Under the pieces are notes generated by a model. That model searched no databases and was not told where the DNA came from. It saw nothing but the letters and a program-made list of their open reading frames with translations. From Pseudomonadota bacterium (lineage in GTDB: Bacteria; Pseudomonadota; Gammaproteobacteria; Burkholderiales; Rhodocyclaceae): 64,000 nucleotides of DNA. Positions 42,853 to 51,406 of this stretch are shown one piece after another (position 1 is the first letter of the stretch; each line of letters opens with the position of its first letter). The stretch lies in the NCBI GenBank assembly GCA_018262095.1, contig JAGTRW010000006.1:110076-174075 (forward strand). Direction: 5' to 3'. Position numbers and translations under genes: made by a program.

Positions 42853-43816
42853 CCTGGATCGACAGGTGCTCGACGCGGCGCGTCGCTGGGCCGCGGCGGG
42901 CCACCGCCTGACGCTGGTGAGCGTGGCGCGAACCTGGGGCTCGGCGCCGAGGCCGCCCGGCGCCTGGATGGTCTTGCGCGACGATGGCCTGGTCCAGGGG
43001 TCGGTCTCGGGCGGCTGCATCGAGAGCGATTTGATCGAGCAGTTGTCGCCAGGCAATTTCGCCTCGGACTATCCCTTCGTGCTGCGCTACGGCGTGACAT
43101 CCGAAGACGCTCGCCGCCATGGCCTGCCGTGTGGCGGCAGCATGGAACTGCTGGTCGAGCCGGCGCCCGATCCGGCGGCGCTCGAAGTCCTCTCCGCACA
43201 ACTCGCCGCCGGGATTAGGGTGCGGCGCAGCGTGGTGGTCGGGCAGCCGGGCGCGACGCTGGCGCTCGCCGCCGCGGGAGACTGTCTCAGCTGGGACGGC
43301 CGCACGTTGATGACCATCCACGGCCCGGCGTGGCGATTGCTGATCGTCGGCGCCGGGCAGATCTCGAGCTACCTCGCGCAGATGGCGCAGGCGCTCGACT
43401 ACCAGGTCTTCGTCTGCGATCCGCGCAGCGAATACGCCCAAGCCTGGAACGTTGCGGGAGCGACGCTGCTGACGGCAATGCCCGACGACGCGGTGATCGA
43501 ACTGGGGCTCGATGCGCACAGCGCGCTCGTCGCGCTGACCCACGACCCCAAGCTCGACGACCTGGCGCTGCTCGAAGCGCTCAAGTCGCCGGCCTTCTAC
43601 GTCGGCGCGCTGGGTTCGCGCACCACCAGCGCGCGGCGCCGCGAGCGGCTGCTCAAGTACTTTGATCTTTCCGCGGCGCAGGTCGCGAGCTTGCACGGCC
43701 CGGTCGGTCTGCCGATCGGCAGCCGCACGCCGCCGGAGATCGCCGTCTCGATTCTCGCCGAGATGACCGCGGTCAAGAACGGCGCGCTGACCAGCGGCCG
43801 AACCGAATGCCCGTAG
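42845..43816 (+). CDS. xdhC: XdhC/CoxI-family molybdenum cofactor insertion protein
   Basis: 323 residues from ATG 42845. The N-terminal XdhC_CoxI domain shows VSVARTWGSAPRPPGAWMVL and SVSGGCIESDL, then LPCGGSMELLVEP with the conserved Cys; a C-terminal Rossmann domain (LLIVGAGQISSYLAQMAQAL, CDPRSEYA, GALGSRTTSARR) follows. The family binds the molybdenum cofactor, protects it and inserts its sulfurated form into xanthine dehydrogenase-type enzymes. It is the natural helper of the hydroxylase at 34071. The end overlaps mocA by 10 bp. Confidence 0.93.
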   Translation: MDSLDRQVLDAARRWAAAGHRLTLVSVARTWGSAPRPPGAWMVLRDDGLVQGSVSGGCIESDLIEQLSPGNFASDYPFVLRYGVTSEDARRHGLPCGGSMELLVEPAPDPAALEVLSAQLAAGIRVRRSVVVGQPGATLALAAAGDCLSWDGRTLMTIHGPAWRLLIVGAGQISSYLAQMAQALDYQVFVCDPRSEYAQAWNVAGATLLTAMPDDAVIELGLDAHSALVALTHDPKLDDLALLEALKSPAFYVGALGSRTTSARRRERLLKYFDLSAAQVASLHGPVGLPIGSRTPPEIAVSILAEMTAVKNGALTSGRTECP

Positions 43817-44397
43817 TAGCTGGCGAGATCGTCGGAATCCTGCTCGCCGCGGGACGCGGTCGTCGTTTCGGCGGCGACAAGCTGCAGCACTTGCTGCCCG
43901 ATGGGCTGCCGCTGGCGGTCGCTGCCGCCAACCATCTGCGTCCGGCGTGCGATCGGCTGATCGCCGTGTTGCGCCCCGGGGCTGAGGCGCTGGGCGAACT
44001 GCTTGGCGCGGCGGGATGCGAGACGCTCGTTTGCGCTGACGCCGATCTGGGTATGGGGCACAGCCTGGCGGCGGCGATCCGCGCGACGCCCGATGCTGCG
44101 GGCTGGGTCGTCGCTCTCGCCGATATGCCGTTCATCGCCACCGCCAGCCAGCAAAGCGTCGTCGCCGCCTTGCGCAACGGCGCGAGCCTCGCGGCGACCG
44201 AATTTCAGGGGCAGCGTGGACACCCCGTCGGCTTTGCCGGACCGTGGTTCGCCCAGTTGTCACAGTTCACCGGCGATCAGGGCGCGAAGTCGATCCTGCA
44301 AGCGCATCGCGCGCAGATCACGCTTTGCGCGGTCGACGATTCCGGGGTGCTCAGAGACGTCGATACGCCCGACGATCTCTTCGGCCGATCGGCGTGA
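43807..44397 (+). CDS. mocA: Molybdenum cofactor nucleotidyltransferase (MocA/MobA family)
   Basis: 196 residues. The nucleotidyltransferase loop GILLAAGRGRRFGGDKLQHL opens the protein; GWVVALADMPFI near 100 and GHPVGFAGPWFAQLS near 140 are further family marks. MocA adds CMP to molybdopterin to give the dinucleotide used by hydroxylases of this type; MobA adds GMP. Position next to xdhC favours MocA. Last gene of the cluster; convergent with the next. Confidence 0.88.
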   Translation: MPVVAGEIVGILLAAGRGRRFGGDKLQHLLPDGLPLAVAAANHLRPACDRLIAVLRPGAEALGELLGAAGCETLVCADADLGMGHSLAAAIRATPDAAGWVVALADMPFIATASQQSVVAALRNGASLAATEFQGQRGHPVGFAGPWFAQLSQFTGDQGAKSILQAHRAQITLCAVDDSGVLRDVDTPDDLFGRSA

Positions 44398-44406
44398 CAG
44401 CGGGCC

Positions 44407-45198
44407 TTACGCCGTCGCGCCTGGCGTCGTCAGCTGTTCTTGCAGGAAAGTTTTCAGGCCTGGCGTGCAGGCGAGGATGGGGTTGCCGCGCAGCAGGCCG
44501 TCGCCGGCCAGGAAATCGCTGACCCAGCCGCCGGCTTCGCGCACCAGACAGATTCCCGCCAGCACGTCCCAGGAATTGATGTGCGGCTCCCAGTAGCCGT
44601 CGAAGCGGCCGTCGGCGACGAAGGCCAGGCCCAGCGCGCCGCTGCCCAGGCGGGCGTATTCGCAGTGTGCTTCGAGCAGGCGGGCGATGCCCTGCGCATG
44701 CAGCGCCGGTGGCCGGCGGTAGCTGAAGCCCATGCCGATGCGCGCCGCTTCCGGCGATTGCACGTCCGAGACCCGGATCGGCCGGTCGTTGCAGGTCGCA
44801 CCCTGGCCGCGCACCGCGCAGTAGAACTCGTCGCTGACCGGGTTGAAGATCAGGCCGAAGGCGATGTCGCCGGCGTCGACGAGCGCCAGCGAAATGCACC
44901 ACAACGGCAGGCCGCGCGTGTAATTGACGGTGCCGTCGATCGGGTCGATCACCCACAGCGCGCCGCCGTCGGTTCCGGTGCGCCGCCCGCCTTCCTCACC
45001 GAGGAAGGCGTCGCCGGGAAACTGCGCATGCAGGCGGTCGACGATCAGCTGTTCGACGGCGCGGTCGACGGCGGTCACGTAGTCCTGAACGCCCTTGCTT
45101 TCGACCACCAGCGAAGCGTTGCGGAAACTCGCGAGCGCCAGCGTTCCGGCTTCGCGAACGACTTCACAAGCCAGCGCCAGGCGTCGTTCAATGTTCAT
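44407..45198 (-). CDS. Inositol monophosphatase-family phosphatase
   Basis: 263 residues from ATG 45198 (MNIERRLALA). Metal-binding motifs: EEGGRR near 70, WVIDPIDGTVNYTRGLPLW near 82 and the late NSWDVLAGICLVREAGG near 210. The family removes phosphate from inositol phosphates, sugar phosphates or related substrates (SuhB, CysQ, HisN); the exact substrate cannot be told. It overlaps the upstream SemiSWEET gene by 4 bp. Confidence 0.88.
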   Translation of the reverse strand: MNIERRLALACEVVREAGTLALASFRNASLVVESKGVQDYVTAVDRAVEQLIVDRLHAQFPGDAFLGEEGGRRTGTDGGALWVIDPIDGTVNYTRGLPLWCISLALVDAGDIAFGLIFNPVSDEFYCAVRGQGATCNDRPIRVSDVQSPEAARIGMGFSYRRPPALHAQGIARLLEAHCEYARLGSGALGLAFVADGRFDGYWEPHINSWDVLAGICLVREAGGWVSDFLAGDGLLRGNPILACTPGLKTFLQEQLTTPGATA

Positions 45199-45455
45199 CG
45201 ATGTTTCATCTTCAAGATCAGCACGACGCTCGCCAGCGCCAGGGTCACGCCGTTGGCGATGATGATCGGCCAGGTGCCGAGCAGCACGCCATAGCTTAGC
45301 CACAAGGCGACTCCGGCAGTGAACAGGCCGTACATCGTCAGCGATACGCCCGAGAGATCTCGGGTTCGCCAGGATTTGAGCACTTGGGGGAAAAAGGCGA
45401 CGGTCGTCAAAACCGCGGCAGCGTAACCGACGGTGTCGGCAAGGTTAAGTGGCAT
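45195..45455 (-). CDS. SemiSWEET sugar transporter (MtN3/PQ-loop)
   Basis: 86 residues with three membrane helices, the bacterial half-size form of SWEET that works as a dimer. The PQ motif is in VLTTVAFFPQVLKSWRTRDL near 17-35, and VSLTMYGLFTAGVALWLSYG and IIIANGVTLALASVVLILK complete helices two and three. It moves sugars downhill. Its stop overlaps the phosphatase start, so the two are co-translated. Confidence 0.92.
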   Translation of the reverse strand: MPLNLADTVGYAAAVLTTVAFFPQVLKSWRTRDLSGVSLTMYGLFTAGVALWLSYGVLLGTWPIIIANGVTLALASVVLILKMKHR

Positions 45456-45522
45456 GGGGCTATTGATACCTGCGTTTGAAAAATGGGGGCGAGCACGCCG
45501 GCGATCGCCCCGTCGCGTTCCT

Positions 45523-45816
45523 TCAGCTCGGGAAAAGTCCGTTCATCGGCTCGCCGCGGCGCGTTTCGGCCATCATGCCGTCGACCGCGGCGCGCCAGGC
45601 CAGATAGTGCGCGGTCTCCTTGTGCGCCTTGGCGTCGGCGGCGCTGGCGTAGGCTTCGTAGAGCATGAAGCGCGTCATGTCGTCGGGCGACTGCAGAACA
45701 TCGAAGCGGCGGTTGCCCGGCTCGCCGATCGCGCCTTCGTGATTGGCGCGCGTCGCGGCGATGAAGGCAGCGACGTCCTCGTGCTTGACGCGGATGTGGA
45801 CGAGCGTGACGTGCAT
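45523..45816 (-). CDS. ABM-fold monooxygenase-like protein
   Basis: 97 residues from ATG 45816 (GGAGACC upstream). The dimeric alpha-beta barrel pattern is clear: MHVTLVHIRVKHEDVAAFIA, FDVLQSPDDMTRFMLYEAY and AHKETAHYLAWR. YgiN, LsrG and small quinol monooxygenases share this fold. No metal or cofactor site is needed, and the substrate cannot be named. It stands between SemiSWEET and DedA genes on the same strand. Confidence 0.82.
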   Translation of the reverse strand: MHVTLVHIRVKHEDVAAFIAATRANHEGAIGEPGNRRFDVLQSPDDMTRFMLYEAYASAADAKAHKETAHYLAWRAAVDGMMAETRRGEPMNGLFPS

Positions 45817-45880
45817 GGCGGTCTCCGTTGAATTGGCAGAGCGCCATTGTACACCCCGCCGATCGCGCCGGCGGGTGCGG

Positions 45881-46447
45881 TCACCGTTCCTGGTCCGGCT
45901 GCCGTGCGGCGCGCCAGCGCCACAGCCAGAAGACGGCTCCGGCAACGACCAGGCCGATCAGCACGGCTTCTTCGAAACGTTTGACGTCGACCAGCACGAG
46001 CGCCAGAGCGGCGCCGAAGTAGTAACCGGCGCCGGTGACCGTCGTCGCCCAGAGCGCCGCGCCGATCGTGTTGAGCGCGATGAAACGCGCCACGGGCATG
46101 CCGCTGGCGCCAAGGATGATTGGCCCGGCAACGCGCAGCCCGTAGAGAAAGCGCACGCTCAGGATCAGTCCGACGTGGTGGCGCGCGAGCAGCGCCCGCA
46201 CGCGTGGCGCGCATCGTGCGATGCTCGGAAAACGGGCGATGATCGCGTCGCCTTTCCAGCGTCCGAGCAGGAAAGCCAGCAGGTCGCCGACGCTGCCGCC
46301 GGCGAAGGCCAGCGCCACGACGACTCGCCAGTCGAGCAGGCCGCGGTGGGCGGCGAATCCGGCAGCGAGCAGGATCGTCTCGCCCTCGATCAGGGTACCG
46401 AGGAAGACCGCCAGATAGCCGTAACTGGCGACCAGCGCGCTGATCAT
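45881..46447 (-). CDS. DedA/SNARE-associated family membrane protein
   Basis: 188 residues from ATG 46447, preferred because GGGGAG lies 4 bp upstream; ATG 46486 would add 13 residues. Family marks: LIEGETILLAAGFAAHRG with a conserved acidic residue, GGSVGDLLAFLLGRWKG, then SVRFLYGLRVAGPIILGASG and FIALNTIGAALWATT. About five membrane segments. DedA proteins include flippases for undecaprenyl phosphate or phosphatidylethanolamine and affect membrane potential. Confidence 0.88.
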   Translation of the reverse strand: MISALVASYGYLAVFLGTLIEGETILLAAGFAAHRGLLDWRVVVALAFAGGSVGDLLAFLLGRWKGDAIIARFPSIARCAPRVRALLARHHVGLILSVRFLYGLRVAGPIILGASGMPVARFIALNTIGAALWATTVTGAGYYFGAALALVLVDVKRFEEAVLIGLVVAGAVFWLWRWRAARQPDQER

Positions 46448-46684
46448 CGCGCTCCCCGCGGCGCTGCCGTGTTCGTGCTCAAGCATCTTGCCAACGCCAA
46501 TCGCTCCAGAAAAATATAGAAACGTCTCTGACCCAACCGCTATTATGAGGCCTGCCCAGGGCTTAGAATGCGGTCGGAGATTTTCGGCCTGGCCGCGCAT
46601 CGGTCGGCAACGATACTGAGCGTGTCCTTCGCTACGCCGGCGGGTGCTAGAATTCAGCGCGCGATTCATAGGCGAACGGTGGGT

Positions 46685-48238
46685 ATGAAGATGAAATGCT
46701 GTCATGTGGTCGAACGGTGGAGATTGCCGGTATTTGCCGCAGTCCTTGCCCTGCTTGCTGCCTGCGGCGGAGGCTCGGAGTCTGGCACCGACACCCGGCA
46801 AGCGACCTTTCAGGGGCTCCTCGAAGCGAACGGCTTCGCGGTCAAGCAGGGATCGACACCGGAGGCCTTCCCGCTCGATCTCGTCGATAATCATGTGCTC
46901 GATTCCGCCGGCGGCAACAACGCGACCCAGCCCTACAAGGTGCTCAAGCTTCCGTTTTCCGCCGGGGTCGATAGCGACGATAGCCAGGGGGCGCAGAACG
47001 CGATTTTCCGGTTACGGCCGGATGAAGCCATCGTCTATGTCGGTCTGACGCCGCCGCCGTGCGACTACTTCAGCTTCGCGCCCTACCTCTGGGTGCGCAA
47101 AGCCGCCTCGTTGGTGGCCAAGGGCGATTGGCTGTTCGCCGCGGTCGGCGACCCCTTGAATCTCAATTTGCTCAAGACCGAGGGGGGCGGCAAGCCTTTC
47201 GGCAAGAACACCATCGTGATTTTCGCCGCGGACCAAACGGTGTACCAGCGGGTCGCCGCGCTGGCGCAACAGGCTGGCTATCCCGAGTCGATGATCAATT
47301 CCTACGTCCTTCCGCCCAAGCTGCTCAAGCTCGGCGTCGCTGCCGAGACCGAGCAGAACGATTCGCTGGTCATCCTGGTGCGTAGCGCCAACTTTGCCGA
47401 CCAGAGCGAGGGCGATGCCTATCTCGCCAACGACCACTACGCCAGCGTCTTTCGCGTCACGCCGAATTCCGCCAGCAAGCTCGATCCTTACCCGACGCCG
47501 CCACAAAGGAACCGCAAGGCGGTCGCCGAGGAAACGCTCGTCCCCGGCTTGTCGCTCGCCTTGAATCAGCTTGAGGCGGCGATTGTTGCCCAGACGCCGA
47601 ACGCCCAAGCCAAGCACTTCGATTCGATGCGCTGGTTTGCCGATTCGCGCGATGTGCTCAACGAAACCGACCCGGCATCGTCGCTCTACCATCAATTCGT
47701 CGCGGGCGAAGGTTCGGATACGACCTACCTGCGAACGACGCAGAGCGGCAAGCCGGCCAACTTTACGTTGGGAACTGACGAAATGGTGGTGGTCTATGGC
47801 GTCAATCATGCCGCGACCGGATTGGCCACCTACTCGAGCATCAGCGTCTATGGCGACTGGGTCACCAGTCAGTGCAGTCCGCTGGCCAGCCAGTTGGAGT
47901 ACTGGTACGGATGTGGCAATCCGATTTGGAACGGGGTGGCGGGAATGGTCAGCCACGACTTCGGACTCAGTGCCGAGCGCTACCTCCCCGGCAACCCGCT
48001 GGCACGTTATCTTTACGCCGTGCGATTGATGCGTACGCCACCGACCGACGGAGCGGATCGGCACTGGGTCGTCGTGCCGTCGGAATCGGACAAGGGGAGC
48101 GCCTACCGCATCGCCCTCGACCAACCGATTACCATCGGTTACCGGGCCTACCTCAATCCGGCGACCTCGGCTGGTCCCGACTATGGCGACATTATTCCCG
48201 ACCGGGCGCTGTGGTTCAAACTGCCGGCGAAGCCGTGA
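46685..48238 (+). CDS. Large lipoprotein of unknown function
   Basis: 517 residues from ATG 46685 (a second ATG lies two codons on). A signal peptide ends in LLAACGGG, so the protein is lipid-anchored at that Cys. The mature part is compact and evenly composed with many aromatic residues (PPPCDYFSFAPYLWVRKAAS, GDWLFAAVGDPLNLN, MVVVYGVNHAATGLATYSSI). I do not recognise a named family. A -10-like TAGAAT lies at 46648. It stands alone; the next genes are on the other strand. Confidence 0.75.
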   Translation: MKMKCCHVVERWRLPVFAAVLALLAACGGGSESGTDTRQATFQGLLEANGFAVKQGSTPEAFPLDLVDNHVLDSAGGNNATQPYKVLKLPFSAGVDSDDSQGAQNAIFRLRPDEAIVYVGLTPPPCDYFSFAPYLWVRKAASLVAKGDWLFAAVGDPLNLNLLKTEGGGKPFGKNTIVIFAADQTVYQRVAALAQQAGYPESMINSYVLPPKLLKLGVAAETEQNDSLVILVRSANFADQSEGDAYLANDHYASVFRVTPNSASKLDPYPTPPQRNRKAVAEETLVPGLSLALNQLEAAIVAQTPNAQAKHFDSMRWFADSRDVLNETDPASSLYHQFVAGEGSDTTYLRTTQSGKPANFTLGTDEMVVVYGVNHAATGLATYSSISVYGDWVTSQCSPLASQLEYWYGCGNPIWNGVAGMVSHDFGLSAERYLPGNPLARYLYAVRLMRTPPTDGADRHWVVVPSESDKGSAYRIALDQPITIGYRAYLNPATSAGPDYGDIIPDRALWFKLPAKP

Positions 48239-48434
48239 AAGAATTGAAAGACCAATGGCCGCTCTGGCCTGGGACGGTTCCGTAAGTCTCTCGTTTCGGC
48301 GGCCCGCTTGGCGATCATAAAGTTGCCATATTGAGTGCGAATGTCAGCCGGTCTTCGCGTGCGCCGACGGCTGGCGATCTCGACGGTCTGGGTGACTGCG
48401 CGCCTTCAATCGCTGGCTCACGAGTGGTTATTGA

Positions 48435-48629
48435 ATCGCTCTCGGCGTGAACGACGGCATGCAAGACTGGACGCTGGCCAGCGAGAATACGGTCAGGGTT
48501 CTAGCCGCCAAGGGCTAGCATTATCGGTTCGTCTTCTCCAGAAACGCCGAGCACGTCGATGGCGCGACCGAGTCGCAGACGCTTCCCTATGCCCTTGAAT
48601 GGCTATGGGCGGACTACGTCGGCCATTGA
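48435..48629 (+). pseudogene. 3' remnant of an alpha/beta-hydrolase (esterase)
   Basis: The frame reads IALGVNDGMQDWTLASENTV, passes TAG at 48516-48518 where a Tyr is expected (AKG, stop, HYRFVFSRNAEHVDGA), and ends at TGA 48627. The NAEHVDG with its His and the LPYALEWLW ending are the last part of an enterochelin-esterase-type hydrolase. Start and catalytic serine are lost. Between 48239 and 48434 and from 48630 to 48733 nothing else can be supported. Confidence 0.65.
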
Positions 48630-48733
48630 GAGGTCGGAGTTCTGGCTGCTAAGTGCCAAACCTGAGCAAGATGCCCCGCTTTTGCGATCGTACGGCGCCG
48701 CAGCCGGCGATTGTCGGGCCGCGACCCATTGCT

Positions 48734-49750
48734 TCAGCCAAAGTAGTTCAAGCCGAGTGCGGCCTTCACCTCTGACAACGTGCAGGCTGCGACTTCTCGG
48801 GCTCGCACCGTCCCTTTTCTGAGCATAGCGAGAATTTCCTCGCGATCGTTTGCGAAGCGCCTGCGTTCGGTACGGATCGGGCCAAGCAGTTCCTGCAGGT
48901 GTCGATCAAGGATGCGCTTGAGGACACTGTCGCCCAGCCCGCCTCGGCGATAGTGTGCCTTGAGCGCCGACAGCTTCTCGGCATCCGGTTCGAAGACGTC
49001 GAGGAAAGCGAATACGACGTTGCCTTCGACCTGCCCGGGGTCTTGAGCCCGCAAATGATTGGGGTCCGTGTACATCATTCTGACCGCTCTCGTTATTTCG
49101 TCCTCGCTGGCGTTCAGCGCAATGGCATTGCCCAGGGATTTGCTCATCTTCGCCTTGCCGTCGATTCCCGGCAGGCGCGGAACACTCGAGAGAATCGCCT
49201 CGCATTCAAGCAGGACGTCTCGGCCAACTGCGTTGTTGAACTTTCGGACGAGTTCGTTGGTTTGTTCGATCATCGGCAGTTGGTCATCGCCAACGGGGAT
49301 CCGTGTCGCCTTGAAAGCGGTGATGTCGGCGGCCTGGCTCACCGGATAGGTCAGGAATCCGGCGGGAATGTCTCTCTCGAAGCCGCGTTGGCGAATCTCT
49401 TCCTTGATGGTGGGATTGCGCTCGAGACGTGAGACCGTGACGAGATTGAGCAGATACTGGGAGAGTTCAGCGAGTTCGGGGACCTGCGACTGGATAAAGA
49501 TCGTCGACCTGTCGGGATCGATGCCGACCGCGAGGTAGTCCAGCGCAACCTCGACGACGTTGTCTGCGACCTTTTGGTGGCGCCCGACGTTGTCGGTCAG
49601 CGCTTGCGCGTCGGCCAGGAAAAGGAATTGCCGTGTTTCATGCTGCAACTCGATTCGCGTACGCAAAGATCCGACAAAATGGCCCAGATGCAGTGGCCCG
49701 GTGGGACGGTCGCCGGTCAGGACAGTTGGTTCGAGGGTAGGGCAAGGCAT
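48734..49750 (-). CDS. trpS: Tryptophanyl-tRNA synthetase
   Basis: 338 residues, normal size for bacterial TrpRS. Class I signatures: the HIGH equivalent in [15 protein letters not shown] and the KMSKS loop in [13 protein letters not shown] near 195. It charges tRNA-Trp with tryptophan and ATP. It may not be the only copy in the genome: an attenuator with a tryptophan-coded leader peptide (49802-49916) lies directly upstream, implying expression only when charged tRNA-Trp is scarce, as expected of an inducible second TrpRS (inference). Confidence 0.95.
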   Translation of the reverse strand: MPCPTLEPTVLTGDRPTGPLHLGHFVGSLRTRIELQHETRQFLFLADAQALTDNVGRHQKVADNVVEVALDYLAVGIDPDRSTIFIQSQVPELAELSQYLLNLVTVSRLERNPTIKEEIRQRGFERDIPAGFLTYPVSQAADITAFKATRIPVGDDQLPMIEQTNELVRKFNNAVGRDVLLECEAILSSVPRLPGIDGKAKMSKSLGNAIALNASEDEITRAVRMMYTDPNHLRAQDPGQVEGNVVFAFLDVFEPDAEKLSALKAHYRRGGLGDSVLKRILDRHLQELLGPIRTERRRFANDREEILAMLRKGTVRAREVAACTLSEVKAALGLNYFG

Positions 49751-49801
49751 GGTGACTCCGTAGAAGATTCGGATACCGCCAGCCCCAACTGCAGAAACAA
49801 C

Positions 49802-49825
49802 GATGCCGCCAAGACGGGCGGCATC
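49802..49825 (-). terminator. Attenuator hairpin in the trpS leader
   Basis: On the minus strand GATGCCGCC, loop CGTCTT, GGCGGCATC, followed by the moderately U-rich GTTGTTT. The 9-bp stem is perfect. Its 5' arm (GCCGCC) can instead pair with GGCGGC just after the leader-peptide stop (49858-49863), giving an antiterminator. The leader gene ends 41 bp before the hairpin. The U-run is short, so termination strength is uncertain. Confidence 0.65.
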
Positions 49826-49865
49826 ACTGTTAAGAAAAAACTGTGTATGAGACTCGGCCGCCGAA

Positions 49866-49916
49866 TTATGCGGACCGCCACCAACGCTTGGGTGAAGAGA
49901 TGATGTCTTGGCTCAT
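49866..49916 (-). CDS. trpS leader peptide with tandem Trp codons
   Basis: A 16-codon frame, [16 protein letters not shown], ends in TAA just ahead of the antiterminator segment. The two adjacent TGG codons are the usual sensing point of a tryptophan attenuator: a ribosome stalled there would mask the segment around them and let the antiterminator form. The ribosome site is weak (no clear AGGAG in front), which is the main doubt. Confidence 0.65.
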   Translation of the reverse strand: MSQDIISSPKRWWRSA

Positions 49917-49922
49917 TGGTGA

Positions 49923-49952
49923 AATGTACCACGCGCTTCGATCAATGCTCAA
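49923..49952 (-). promoter_or_regulatory. Probable sigma-70 promoter of the trpS leader
   Basis: TTGAGC (49952-49947), 18-bp spacer, TACATT (49928-49923) on the minus strand. The -10 lies only about 7 bp before the leader ATG, so the transcript would be almost leaderless, consistent with the missing ribosome site of the peptide. Confidence 0.45.
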
Positions 49953-50005
49953 CCACCAGCGCGATGGAAGGCAGTTGCGACTCGATGCCACGTTGAGCGG
50001 CCGTA

Positions 50006-50296
50006 TCACGGCGCCTTGAGTTGAGCGAAGTGCGTGTCGGCCATCGACGGCAAAAACTCGACGATCTCGTAGCGCGCGATTTTCTCGCGGCTGAAAGGGT
50101 CGCTGAGCACGATGGTCTCGATCTCGGCCCGCGTTGGCGCGCGCGCAAGAATGACGCCGCCGGTGCGCGGCTCCTGGCGCCCGGACAGCAGAAAGTGACC
50201 CGAAGCATAGTGGCGCTCGAGAAAAGCGCGATGCTCGGCGACAAAACGGTCGACTTCGCTGAGCGGCTTGAGGTAGTGCAGCAGGATGACAAACAT
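50006..50296 (-). CDS. YciI-like protein
   Basis: 96 residues, start MFVILLHYLKPLSEVDRFVA. The YCII fold has the conserved His (HRAFLERHYASGHFLLSG) and Asp (LSDPFSREKIARYEIVEF) that form the putative active site. Family members are small dimeric proteins related to muconolactone isomerases, with few proven reactions. Upstream 50297-50353 separates it from the Ntn hydrolase on the same strand. Confidence 0.85.
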   Translation of the reverse strand: MFVILLHYLKPLSEVDRFVAEHRAFLERHYASGHFLLSGRQEPRTGGVILARAPTRAEIETIVLSDPFSREKIARYEIVEFLPSMADTHFAQLKAP

Positions 50297-50353
50297 TCGG
50301 TGAGCCTTTTTTGGTCGGTGGATTGGCGGGTTTCAGGATGATTCGGCGCGGAT

Positions 50354-51406
50354 TCAATCGGGGATGGCTGCCGCCGCTGACCGCGCGGACGCTTCTGTAG
50401 CGCCGGCCGCAATACTATCAGTGCAGCGAGTGGGAAAGAGCAGCGGCCCCAATTGCAGAAACTCGTCATGCGCGCTGACGGCCTTCCGCATACTGGCTAT
50501 ATTGAGTACCTCGTCGTATGGCGGCCGTGCTTCGGCAGAAGCGTGCATGTCGATCATTACCTCCCCGGCGTTCGCTGCGAAATCGAATTCGGCGAGCGAG
50601 AGACGACGGACTTGTTGATTGCGCTGCGTTTTGTAGGCCAGGGTCTTGGCCGCCGGCTCGTACACTACGCTCAGCACGGTGTTGTTTTGCACCGCGTCGA
50701 GAATGCGCATCGCCTCAAGGTGCGTCGCGTCTTTTTCTAGTCCCGGGCTCAGGTCGCGGCACAGCGCGGCGACGATCGCGAAGCGGTCCAGCGATTCCCG
50801 CGACGCCATGCGTACCGGCGCGCTGCCGCCAAAACCGGCATGCCCTCCGAGGTGAGCGAGGGAATCCTCATACCAGTCGTTGGTGATCAGCGGGCGCTCC
50901 AGAAAGCGCTGCGTATAGACCTGCCGGCTGCCGGCGCGGAACTCGACCAGGGCACACAAGCCGGCGGCGTCCGCCAGCAGGAAGTGCATCCCGATCCGGT
51001 GTGCCGCGATAGCCACTTGGTCCATGGCCAGCAGCGCCTCGGCAACGCCGTTGCAGTTGTCCAGCAGGTACTGGATCCACTCGAACTCCAGCAACTGGGG
51101 TCTCCCACGCGCTGCAGGATAAACGCTTCCCGGCATGTGCAGGTGCTCGACGACGAAGCCGGTCTCGTTGATTCCGCCCATCGGCAAGCCACGGCCGATC
51201 GTGTTGAAGGTCAGAGCACCATAGCGGTTGATCCAATGGGCTGGCCGCAATGCATTGGGCAGCAAAGAGCGCTTCTCTCTTCCGCGCGGGCAGGCGAAAA
51301 GATAGCCGTCGGCGAACGGCGTATCAAGGTTGCGTGCCAGCAGGGTGGTTCGGTCAGCGGTGAACCAAAACGCTGAGCATGCGAGCGGGCTTGTGGCGGT
51401 GCTCAT
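50354..51406 (-). CDS. Linear amide C-N hydrolase (choloylglycine hydrolase family)
   Basis: 350 residues. This Ntn-hydrolase type uses an N-terminal Cys: here C10 in PLACSAFWF, which must be freed by removing the first nine residues, followed at the right distance by the conserved Arg and Asp in LLARNLDTP near 25. The Asn-x-x-G of GGINETGFVVEHL is also typical. The family includes bile salt hydrolase, penicillin V acylase and acyl-homoserine-lactone acylases. It overlaps the MerR gene (ATGA), so the regulator probably controls it. Confidence 0.82.
   Translation of the reverse strand: MSTATSPLACSAFWFTADRTTLLARNLDTPFADGYLFACPRGREKRSLLPNALRPAHWINRYGALTFNTIGRGLPMGGINETGFVVEHLHMPGSVYPAARGRPQLLEFEWIQYLLDNCNGVAEALLAMDQVAIAAHRIGMHFLLADAAGLCALVEFRAGSRQVYTQRFLERPLITNDWYEDSLAHLGGHAGFGGSAPVRMASRESLDRFAIVAALCRDLSPGLEKDATHLEAMRILDAVQNNTVLSVVYEPAAKTLAYKTQRNQQVRRLSLAEFDFAANAGEVMIDMHASAEARPPYDEVLNIASMRKAVSAHDEFLQLGPLLFPTRCTDSIAAGATEASARSAAAAIPD

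Noticed and set aside
49751..49930. T-box riboswitch upstream of trpS
   Set aside because: No T-box consensus seen; the WW-coding leader peptide explains the hairpins better.
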